Shown: piece by piece, positions 57,989 to 64,000 of the stretch
Layout of the letters: each line of letters opens with the position of its first letter
How positions within the stretch are numbered: position 1 is the first letter of the stretch
Source: Streptomyces sp. NWU339
GTDB lineage: Bacteria > Actinomycetota > Actinomycetes > Streptomycetales > Streptomycetaceae
Reading direction: 5' to 3'
NCBI RefSeq assembly: GCF_003143855.1
Contig: NZ_QFRK01000035.1
Coordinates: forward strand, 19,612-83,611
Length of the DNA: 64,000 nucleotides
Notes under the pieces: generated by a model
The model's input: only the letters and a program-made list of their open reading frames with translations
Database searches by the model: none
What the model was told of the DNA's origin: nothing
Position numbers and translations under genes: made by a program

Positions 57989-58900
57989 ATGGCCGTCGTC
58001 ACGATGCGGGAGCTGCTGGAAAGCGGCGTCCACTTCGGTCACCAGACCCGCCGTTGGAACCCGAAGATGAAGCGCTTCATCTTCACCGAGCGCAACGGCA
58101 TCTACATCATCGACCTGCTCCAGTCGCTGTCGTACATCGACCGCGCCTACGAGTTCGTCAAGGAGACCGTCGCCCACGGCGGCACGGTCATGTTCGTCGG
58201 TACGAAGAAGCAGGCGCAGGAGGCCATCGCCGAGCAGGCCACCCGCGTCGGCATGCCCTACGTCAACCAGCGCTGGCTGGGCGGCATGCTCACCAACTTC
58301 TCGACCGTCTACAAGCGTCTGCAGCGCCTCAAGGAGCTCGAGCAGATCGACTTCGAGGACGTGGCCGCCTCCGGCCTCACCAAGAAGGAGCTGCTGGTCC
58401 TCTCCCGCGAGAAGGCCAAGCTGGAGAAGACCCTCGGCGGTATCCGCGAGATGCAGAAGGTGCCCAGCGCCGTCTGGATCGTGGACACCAAGAAGGAGCA
58501 CATCGCGGTCGGTGAGGCCCGGAAGCTCAACATCCCGGTCGTCGCCATCCTCGACACCAACTGCGACCCCGACGAGGTCGACTACAAGATCCCGGGCAAC
58601 GACGACGCGATCCGCTCGGTCACCCTGCTCACCCGCGTGATCGCCGACGCGGTCGCCGAGGGCCTCATCGCCCGCTCCGGTGTCGCCACCGAGGGCAAGG
58701 GCGAGAAGGCCGCCGGCGAGCCCCTCGCCGAGTGGGAGCGCGACCTGCTCGAGGGCGAGAAGAAGGCCGACGAGACCCCGGCCGCCGCCGAGGCCGAGAA
58801 GCCGGCCGAGGCTGCCGAGGCCCCCGCGGCCGACGCCGCCCCGACTGCCGAGGCCCCCGCGGCCGACGCCGCCCCGGCCGCCGAGGCCGAGCAGGCCTGA
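57989..58900 (+). CDS. rpsB: 30S ribosomal protein S2
   Basis: A 303-residue S2 with AVVTMRELLESGVHFGHQTR at the N-terminus and the usual blocks NQRWLGGMLTN and ILDTNCDPDEVDY. The last 60 residues are an Ala/Glu/Pro tail built on a 33-base DNA repeat, typical of high-GC actinobacteria. ATG 57989 is preceded by AAGGAG. First gene of the rpsB-tsf-pyrH-frr-cdsA cluster. Confidence 0.97.
   Translation: MAVVTMRELLESGVHFGHQTRRWNPKMKRFIFTERNGIYIIDLLQSLSYIDRAYEFVKETVAHGGTVMFVGTKKQAQEAIAEQATRVGMPYVNQRWLGGMLTNFSTVYKRLQRLKELEQIDFEDVAASGLTKKELLVLSREKAKLEKTLGGIREMQKVPSAVWIVDTKKEHIAVGEARKLNIPVVAILDTNCDPDEVDYKIPGNDDAIRSVTLLTRVIADAVAEGLIARSGVATEGKGEKAAGEPLAEWERDLLEGEKKADETPAAAEAEKPAEAAEAPAADAAPTAEAPAADAAPAAEAEQA
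58814..58876 (+). repeat. 33-bp repeat in the rpsB 3' end
   Basis: A 30-base unit starting GCCGAGGCCCCC is found at 58814-58843 and again at 58847-58876. It encodes AEAPAADAAP twice. Confidence 0.85.
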
Positions 58901-58920
58901 TCGGCCCGTCCGTGCGGATA

Positions 58921-58956
58921 CGGCGGGAGCGGGCCACACGAAGTCTGCTCCCGCCG
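58921..58956. terminator. Hairpin after rpsB
   Basis: CGGCGGGAGC (58921-58930) pairs with GCTCCCGCCG (58947-58956). It is 20 bases after the stop and probably reduces read-through into tsf. Confidence 0.65.
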
Positions 58957-58978
58957 TTCACCCGTAGGTCAGTGGTGA

Positions 58979-59012
58979 GTCCGCGATCTGCGTCTACACG
59001 TAGATCGCGGAC
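58979..59012. terminator. Second hairpin in the rpsB-tsf gap
   Basis: GTCCGCGATCT (58979-58989) pairs with AGATCGCGGAC (59002-59012) with a 12-base loop. It lies 47 bases before tsf, so it may be an attenuator or an RNA stability element. Confidence 0.55.
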
Positions 59013-59058
59013 CCGCAGATCTCCGAACCTCCAGACTTCGAGAAAGACTCACAGACTC

Positions 59059-59895
59059 ATGGCGAACTACACCGCCGCCGACGTCAAGAAGCTCCGGGAG
59101 CTCACCGGCGCCGGCATGATGGACTGCAAGAAGGCGCTGGACGAGGCCGAGGGCAACGTCGAGAAGGCCGTCGAGGCGCTCCGTATCAAGGGCCAGAAGG
59201 GCGTCGCCAAGCGCGAGGGCCGCTCCGCCGAGAACGGAGCCGTGGTCTCGATCATCGCCGACGACAACGCCTCCGGCGTCCTCGTGGAGCTGAAGTGCGA
59301 GACGGACTTCGTCGCCAAGGGCGAGAAGTTCCAGGGCGTGGCCACCGCCATCGCCGAGCACGTCGCCAAGACCTCCCCGGCCGACATCGAGGCCCTGCTC
59401 GCCTCCGAGATCGAGGCCGGCAAGACCGTCCAGGCGTTCGTCGACGAGGCCAACGCCAACCTGGGTGAGAAGATCGTCCTGGACCGCTTCGCCCAGTTCG
59501 CCGACGGCTACGTGGCGGCGTACATGCACCGCACGATGCCCGACCTGCCGCCGCAGATCGGTGTCCTCGTCGAATTCGACAAGCCGAATGCCGAGGTCGC
59601 CAAGGGCGTCGCCCAGCACATCGCCGCGTTCGCGCCGAACTACCTCTCCAAGGAGGACGTGCCGGCCGAGGTCATCGAGACCGAGCGCCGCGTCGCCGAG
59701 GAGACCACCCGCGCCGAGGGCAAGCCCGAGGCCGCCCTGCCGAAGATCGTCGAGGGTCGCCTCAACGGCTTCTTCAAGGACGCCACGCTGCTCGGCCAGC
59801 CCTACGCGCTGGACAACAAGAAGTCCGTCCAGCAGGTCCTGGACGAGGCCGGTGTCACCCTGAAGCGCTTCACGCGCATCAAGGTCGGCATCTGA
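59059..59895 (+). CDS. tsf: Elongation factor Ts
   Basis: A 278-residue nucleotide exchange factor for EF-Tu. The N-terminal UBA-like part has ANYTAADVKKLRELTGAGMM and the core has SCETDFV-type block VELKCETDFVAKGEKF. The C-terminus ends VTLKRFTRIKVG. ATG 59059 is supported by the conserved start. Confidence 0.97.
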   Translation: MANYTAADVKKLRELTGAGMMDCKKALDEAEGNVEKAVEALRIKGQKGVAKREGRSAENGAVVSIIADDNASGVLVELKCETDFVAKGEKFQGVATAIAEHVAKTSPADIEALLASEIEAGKTVQAFVDEANANLGEKIVLDRFAQFADGYVAAYMHRTMPDLPPQIGVLVEFDKPNAEVAKGVAQHIAAFAPNYLSKEDVPAEVIETERRVAEETTRAEGKPEAALPKIVEGRLNGFFKDATLLGQPYALDNKKSVQQVLDEAGVTLKRFTRIKVGI

Positions 59896-60084
59896 GTCCG
59901 TACCGCGACGGGCGCGCGACCCCGATAGGGTCGTCAGCAGTCGTTCGGACACGCCGTCACGCACGCTCGCGTGCCGGGTGACAGCAGATCTGACGAGGAG
60001 GCCATTGCCGCATGGGATGCGAAGCACACCCCGCCGGCAGTGGCCTCCTTCGTATGTGCAACACGTGAAAGAGGCGGGATCCCC

Positions 60085-60843
60085 ATGACCACCAAGGCCG
60101 AGAAGAGCGACGACGGCAAAGTAAGCGGCCGGTTTCTGCTGAAGCTGTCCGGAGAGGCATTCTCCGGTGGCGGCGGCCTGGGCGTCGATCCCGACGTGGT
60201 GCACGCCGTGGCACGCGAGATCGCGGCGGTCGTCCGTGACGGCGCGCAGATCGCCGCCGTCATCGGCGGCGGCAACTTCTTCCGCGGCGCGGAACTGCAG
60301 CAGCGCGGCATGGACCGGGCCCGCTCCGACTACATGGGCATGCTGGGCACCGTGATGAACTGCCTGGCGCTCCAGGACTTCCTGGAGAAGGAAGGCGTGG
60401 ACTGCAGGGTGCAGACCGCCATCACCATGGGCCAGGTCGCGGAGCCCTACATCCCCCTGCGAGCCGTACGGCACCTGGAGAAGGGCCGCGTGGTCATCTT
60501 CGGCGCCGGTATGGGCATGCCGTACTTCTCCACCGACACCACCGCCGCCCAGCGTGCCCTGGAGATCGACGCCGAGGCGCTGCTGATGGGCAAGAACGGT
60601 GTGGACGGGGTCTACGACTCCGACCCGAAGACCAACCCCGACGCGGTGAAGTTCGACCACCTCGGGTACGGGGAGGTCATCACGCGTGACCTGAAGGTCG
60701 CCGACGCCACGGCCATCACCCTGTGCCGCGACAACAAGCTCCCGATCGTCGTCTTCGAGCTGCTGACGGAGGGCAATATTGCGCGCGCCGTCAAGGGTGA
60801 GAAGATCGGCACACTTGTGGGTGACCAGACGGACCGGAACTGA
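60085..60843 (+). CDS. pyrH: UMP kinase
   Basis: A 252-residue UMP kinase of the amino-acid kinase fold, which makes UDP. Motifs: LLKLSGEAFSG near 18, VIGGGNFFRGAEL near 60 and GTGNPYF-type block GAGMGMPYFSTDT near 140. ATG 60085 follows GAGGCGGGA. A longer frame from 59971 has no conserved residues. Next in the cluster after tsf, with a 189-base gap that may carry its own promoter. Confidence 0.97.
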   Translation: MTTKAEKSDDGKVSGRFLLKLSGEAFSGGGGLGVDPDVVHAVAREIAAVVRDGAQIAAVIGGGNFFRGAELQQRGMDRARSDYMGMLGTVMNCLALQDFLEKEGVDCRVQTAITMGQVAEPYIPLRAVRHLEKGRVVIFGAGMGMPYFSTDTTAAQRALEIDAEALLMGKNGVDGVYDSDPKTNPDAVKFDHLGYGEVITRDLKVADATAITLCRDNKLPIVVFELLTEGNIARAVKGEKIGTLVGDQTDRN

Positions 60844-61023
60844 CCGGACCAGAACCACCCGCCCGAGTCAGGACACTCCTGGGGACGGACGGGACGGACC
60901 GGGCCGGGGGATGGACAACGTCCCGCCGGTCGGGAACCGTGCAGGAAGAAGACGCGACGCAGCCGGCCGCCGCCCCGCCAGGGAACCGCGGCCGGGCCTA
61001 CTCAAGACACGCAGGAGCAAGTG

Positions 61024-61581
61024 GTGATCGAAGAGACCCTCCTCGAGGCCGAGGAGAAAATGGAGAAGGCCGTCGTGGTCGCCAAGGAGGACTTCGCCGC
61101 GATCCGCACCGGTCGTGCGCACCCGGCGATGTTCAACAAGATCGTGGCCGACTACTACGGCGCACTGACGCCGATCAACCAGCTGGCCTCGTTCTCCGTG
61201 CCCGAGCCGCGCATGGCCGTGGTGACGCCGTTCGACAAGAGCGCCCTGCGCAACATCGAACAGGCCATCCGCGACTCCGACCTGGGCGTCAACCCGAGCA
61301 ACGACGGCAATATCATCCGCGTGGTGTTCCCCGAGCTCACCGAGGAGCGCCGCCGCGAGTTCATCAAGGTCGCCAAGGCCAAGGGAGAGGATGCCAAGGT
61401 CTCCATCCGTGCCGTGCGCCGCAAGGCCAAGGACGGCATCGACAAGATGATCAAGGACGGCGAGGTCGGCGAGGACGAGGGCCGCCGTGCGGAGAAGGAG
61501 CTCGACGACACCACCGCGAAGTACGTCGCGCAGGTGGACGAGCTCCTGAAGCACAAGGAAGCGGAACTGCTCGAGGTCTGA
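61024..61581 (+). CDS. frr: Ribosome recycling factor
   Basis: A 185-residue factor that splits post-termination ribosomes with EF-G. Conserved blocks: FAAIRTGRAHPAMF, PINQLASFSVPEPRM and GVNPSNDGNIIRVVFPELTE. GTG 61024 lies 6 bases after AGGAG (61013-61017); GTG 61021 is too near. The stop is TGA 61579-61581 and the next gene starts at 61581, sharing the final A. Confidence 0.96.
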   Translation: MIEETLLEAEEKMEKAVVVAKEDFAAIRTGRAHPAMFNKIVADYYGALTPINQLASFSVPEPRMAVVTPFDKSALRNIEQAIRDSDLGVNPSNDGNIIRVVFPELTEERRREFIKVAKAKGEDAKVSIRAVRRKAKDGIDKMIKDGEVGEDEGRRAEKELDDTTAKYVAQVDELLKHKEAELLEV

Positions 61582-62705
61582 TGAACGACTCTTCCTGGGG
61601 AGCGCCGCCGCAGGCCGGGTACTGGGGGCCGCCCGAGCAGGGGCCCGCCCAGGGAGCTGTCCCGGCGGCTCCCACGTACGATGCGCACTACGCGCAGCAG
61701 ACTCGCCCCATGCCCATCGTGCCCGACCTGCCCGAACACGGTGCCGATCAGGACATGGGCCGGGGGACCGCTCGGCTGAGCGGCCCTCTGTTCCCAGACG
61801 AGACGACGCGGGCGCGCCCCCATCCGGGGGAGATGCCGCAGAATCCGGAGCCCATGCCCGACGCCCCGCAGCCGGCGCCCCCGCCGCAGAAGAAGAGCGC
61901 GGGACGCGACCTGGGCGCCGCCATAGGGGTCGGTGTCGGGCTCGGCGCGATGATCGTTGTGTCGCTGTTCGTCGTCAAGGCGGTCTTCGTCGGCGTCGTC
62001 GCGGCCGCCGTCGTGGTGGGCCTGTGGGAGCTGACCAAACGGCTGGAGGAGCGCAAGGGGATCCGGGCGCCGCTCGTGCCGCTCGCGCTCGGCGGCGCCG
62101 CCATGGTGGTCGCCGGGTACGTCCGGGGCGCCGAGGGCGCGTGGGTCGCCATGGCGTTCACCGCGCTGGCGGTGCTGGTCTGGCGGATGACCCAACCGCC
62201 CGAGAACTACCTCAGGGACGTCACGGCGGGGATCTTCGCCGCGTTCTACGTGCCGTTCCTGGCGACCTTCGTCACGATGATGCTGGCCGCGGACGACGGG
62301 CACTGGCGGGTCCTGGTGTTCCTGCTGCTCACTGTCATAAGTGACACCGGAGCGTACGCCGTCGGCTGGCGCTTCGGCACGCACAAGCTCGCCCCGCGCA
62401 TCAGCCCCGGCAAGACCCGCGAGGGCCTGCTGGGCGCGGTCGGGTTCGCGATGGCGGCGGGCGCGCTGTGCATGCAGTTCCTGATCGACGACGGCACCTG
62501 GTGGCAGGGGCTGCTGCTCGGCCTCGCGGTCGCCGTCAGCGCCACCCTCGGCGACCTGGGCGAGTCCATGATCAAGCGGGACCTGGGCATCAAGGACATG
62601 GGCACCCTGCTCCCCGGCCACGGCGGCATCATGGACCGCCTGGACTCCCTGCTGCCCACGGCCCCGGTGGTGTGGCTGCTGCTGGTGATCTTCGTCGGCA
62701 GCTGA
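61581..62705 (+). CDS. cdsA: Phosphatidate cytidylyltransferase CdsA
   Basis: A 374-residue membrane enzyme that makes CDP-diacylglycerol, the precursor of phospholipids. The N-terminal 110 residues are a Pro/Gly-rich cytoplasmic extension typical of Streptomyces, then about eight membrane segments. The CDS signature is near 328-354 (MIKRDLGIKDMG, then GHGGIMDRLD). ATG 61581 shares one base with the frr stop. A strong terminator follows. Confidence 0.95.
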   Translation: MNDSSWGAPPQAGYWGPPEQGPAQGAVPAAPTYDAHYAQQTRPMPIVPDLPEHGADQDMGRGTARLSGPLFPDETTRARPHPGEMPQNPEPMPDAPQPAPPPQKKSAGRDLGAAIGVGVGLGAMIVVSLFVVKAVFVGVVAAAVVVGLWELTKRLEERKGIRAPLVPLALGGAAMVVAGYVRGAEGAWVAMAFTALAVLVWRMTQPPENYLRDVTAGIFAAFYVPFLATFVTMMLAADDGHWRVLVFLLLTVISDTGAYAVGWRFGTHKLAPRISPGKTREGLLGAVGFAMAAGALCMQFLIDDGTWWQGLLLGLAVAVSATLGDLGESMIKRDLGIKDMGTLLPGHGGIMDRLDSLLPTAPVVWLLLVIFVGS

Positions 62706-62726
62706 CCCCGTCGGCCCCGGACCTCT

Positions 62727-62762
62727 TCGAGCCCCCGCGTCCCGCCGGACGCGGGGGCTCGA
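62727..62762. terminator. Strong terminator after cdsA
   Basis: A 16-bp perfect stem, TCGAGCCCCCGCGTCC (62727-62742) with 62747-62762, and a 4-base loop, 22 bases after the cdsA stop. Confidence 0.9.
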
Positions 62763-62851
62763 CCCGTAGAAGGAAGGGTCCGGCCGCCCGAGCACGTCCG
62801 CCGCCGTTCCCCGCCCTGTCCGGCGCGTGCACCCATGGGTAGGGTTCCGCC

Positions 62852-63028
62852 ATGGCGCAGGCACGGCTGGGGGACGACGGCAGGTACCGGGGTGAGCTGC
62901 CGTGCCGATGGTGCGACACCTTGATCGACCAGGGCGGGCGGCGCAAACCGCGTCTGTACTGCCGGATGTCCCACCGCTGGAAGAGCTACGGCTCCTGGGC
63001 CGTGGCTCTGGTCGGTGGGTTGTTCTGA
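62852..63028 (+). CDS. Small zinc-ribbon-like protein of 58 residues
   Basis: ATG 62852 to TGA 63026-63028. The sequence has LPCRWCDTLIDQGGRRKPR and LYCRMSHRWKSYG, a CxxC plus C-x(4)-H-like set that suggests zinc binding. GTAGGG lies about 10 bases upstream. Small proteins of this type are seen after cdsA in Streptomyces. Function unknown. Confidence 0.7.
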   Translation: MAQARLGDDGRYRGELPCRWCDTLIDQGGRRKPRLYCRMSHRWKSYGSWAVALVGGLF

Positions 63029-63352
63029 GTGCTCCAGGGTGCCCTCGGACGGCTCGCGCGGTCACCCGATTGGATCTGCCACACTGGTACCGCCATGCCT
63101 GAGCTTGGCGTTTAACATCGCTGGGCTTGGTGTTCCTTGATCGATTCGGCGCGTTTGACGGTCTTGCCGACGTCGTGGTGCCTGGCCCGGTGTCTGTTCT
63201 TCGAGCCTGCAGGCCGTCCCGGCCCCGGCCGGGACGGTTTCGGTGCGGCCGCCGGACGGGCCGGAGGCTGTCGCACAACTCCTGCCCGGTGAAGGTCAAG
63301 AGCGATTTGCTGTTCGGTTCCGGCCGCCGGGCAGGCATCGGAATCTTGGTCT
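63029..63352. other. Gap with possible interrupted gene start and hairpin
   Basis: A promoter-like GGATCTGCCACACTGGTA precedes ATG 63095, but that frame stops after six codons (MPELGV). In other Streptomyces rlmN can follow cdsA, so this may be a gene start cut by the insertion sequence. This is inference. Confidence 0.3.
63214..63237. terminator. Hairpin upstream of the transposase gene
   Basis: CCGTCCCGGCC (63214-63224) pairs with GGCCGGGACGG (63227-63237), 2-base loop, followed by TTT. It may shield the transposase gene from outside transcription. Confidence 0.65.
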
Positions 63353-64000
63353 GTGGGGCGGAACTTCCTGTTGTGCGACCGTGAACGTGATCTTGAGATG
63401 CCGCGGAATGTACGGGAGTGGCTGCCGCCCGAGCACCTGTGCTGGAAGGTGCTCGACGCCGTCGGAGAGCTGGATCTCTCGGCGTTCGAGGACAGCTACC
63501 GTGCCGATGGGCAGGGAGGGGCCGCTTACCCTCCCACGAACCAGGTCGCGCTGATCCTGTATTGCTACAGCAAGGGAATACGGTCTTCCCGCCGCATCGA
63601 GCAGGCCTGTTGGGATGACGTGGGCTGCCGGGTCATCACCGCGAATCGCAGGATGGACCACTCCACCGTGGCGCGGTTCATCCGGCGCCACCGCGATGCC
63701 CTGAACTCGCTGTTCGTGCAGGTGCTGGCGCTGTGCGGCCGGCGGGGGCTGGTGGACCTCTCGGCGGTGGCCGTGGATGGCTCCCCGATGGACGCGAACG
63801 CATCCCGCGACGCCAACCAGCGCCTGCACCGTCTTGAGGCGATCATCTCCCAGTGCGACGACGAGATCAACGCGCTGATGGACGACGCACTCGTCCATGC
63901 GCGGAGCGTGGAGGCCGACGACTCCGCAGCAGCCGACAGCGACACCGCCTCCAACGACTGGCCTCGTTTGTCCCGGCTGTGCGACCGGCTCACGCGAGCC
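63353..64000 (+). CDS. IS1182-family transposase, N-terminal part (cut by window edge)
   Basis: 216 residues of an IS1182/IS5-like DDE transposase. The N-terminal part (FLLCDRERDLEMP, then VREWLPPEHLCWKVLDAVGEL) and the block YPPTNQVALILYCYSKGIRSSRRIEQACWD are typical of the DUF772 region. LSAVAVDGSPMDANASRDAN holds the first catalytic Asp. GTG 63353 is used as it keeps the conserved DRE block; ATG 63398 is an alternative. The C-terminus lies outside the window. Confidence 0.85.
   Translation, partial: MGRNFLLCDRERDLEMPRNVREWLPPEHLCWKVLDAVGELDLSAFEDSYRADGQGGAAYPPTNQVALILYCYSKGIRSSRRIEQACWDDVGCRVITANRRMDHSTVARFIRRHRDALNSLFVQVLALCGRRGLVDLSAVAVDGSPMDANASRDANQRLHRLEAIISQCDDEINALMDDALVHARSVEADDSAAADSDTASNDWPRLSRLCDRLTRA

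Overview
The window is a high-GC actinobacterial chromosome segment, almost certainly Streptomyces. It carries the Streptomyces development genes nsdA and whiG, the four tandem signal peptidase genes sipW-sipX-sipY-sipZ, and an amtB-glnK-glnD operon preceded by a GlnR-type box. Gene order from smc to cdsA follows the conserved core order known for the genus. No tRNA or rRNA gene was found.

Layout of the core: 1-13.9 kb holds the 3' end of smc, the sugar permease gene glcP, ftsY, a Prim-Pol-like gene, nsdA, amtB-glnK-glnD, ffh and a methyltransferase gene. 14.5-23.2 kb holds a SprT-like gene, the translation cluster rpsP-khpA-rimM-trmD-rplS, the sip genes, a NUDIX gene, a DUF2469 gene, a YraN gene and the first 54 codons of comM (yifB). 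Core genes resume with the rest of comM (44.2-45.65 kb), the first 90 codons of dprA (45.65-45.92 kb), the rest of dprA (54.2-55.1 kb), whiG, a TetR gene, an M23 peptidase gene, rpsB-tsf-pyrH-frr-cdsA and a small zinc-ribbon gene. An IS1182-type transposase gene runs off the right edge.

The striking part is that two adjacent, translationally overlapping genes of the DNA-uptake/recombination pathway, comM and dprA, are each split by a separate mobile element of the same kind. Element 1 (23225-44180, about 21 kb) lies in comM and element 2 (45920-54236, about 8.3 kb) lies in dprA, in opposite orientations. Each has, at one end, a four-gene operon with stop/start overlaps: a tyrosine recombinase, a large recombinase-like protein with a Cys motif, a second tyrosine recombinase, and a small HTH/coiled-coil protein. 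The ends of both elements share short inverted repeats ending in GAAG, followed only on the recombinase side by TTGAG or TTGAA. Precise removal of the stated intervals restores both host reading frames: comM to 544 codons and dprA to 386.

Element 1 carries what looks like a defence island. It has an ABC-three-component system (nuclease-like effector, small middle component, DUF3732 ATPase with a zinc-hook CxxC), a two-gene unit of a DUF4365 protein with an unrecognised 402-residue partner, an ImmA/IrrE-type metalloprotease, a restriction-endonuclease/NACHT STAND protein of 1209 residues, a UvrD-like helicase, an XRE regulator with three operator-like repeats, and the wreck of another nuclease-type gene. 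Element 2 carries an unusual fusion of a nucleoside-deoxyribosyltransferase-like domain, an intact NUDIX domain and an NrtR-like winged helix, and a small membrane protein. The host therefore seems to have lost or suspended comM and dprA function while gaining anti-phage cargo. Whether excision can restore the two genes is the main open question.
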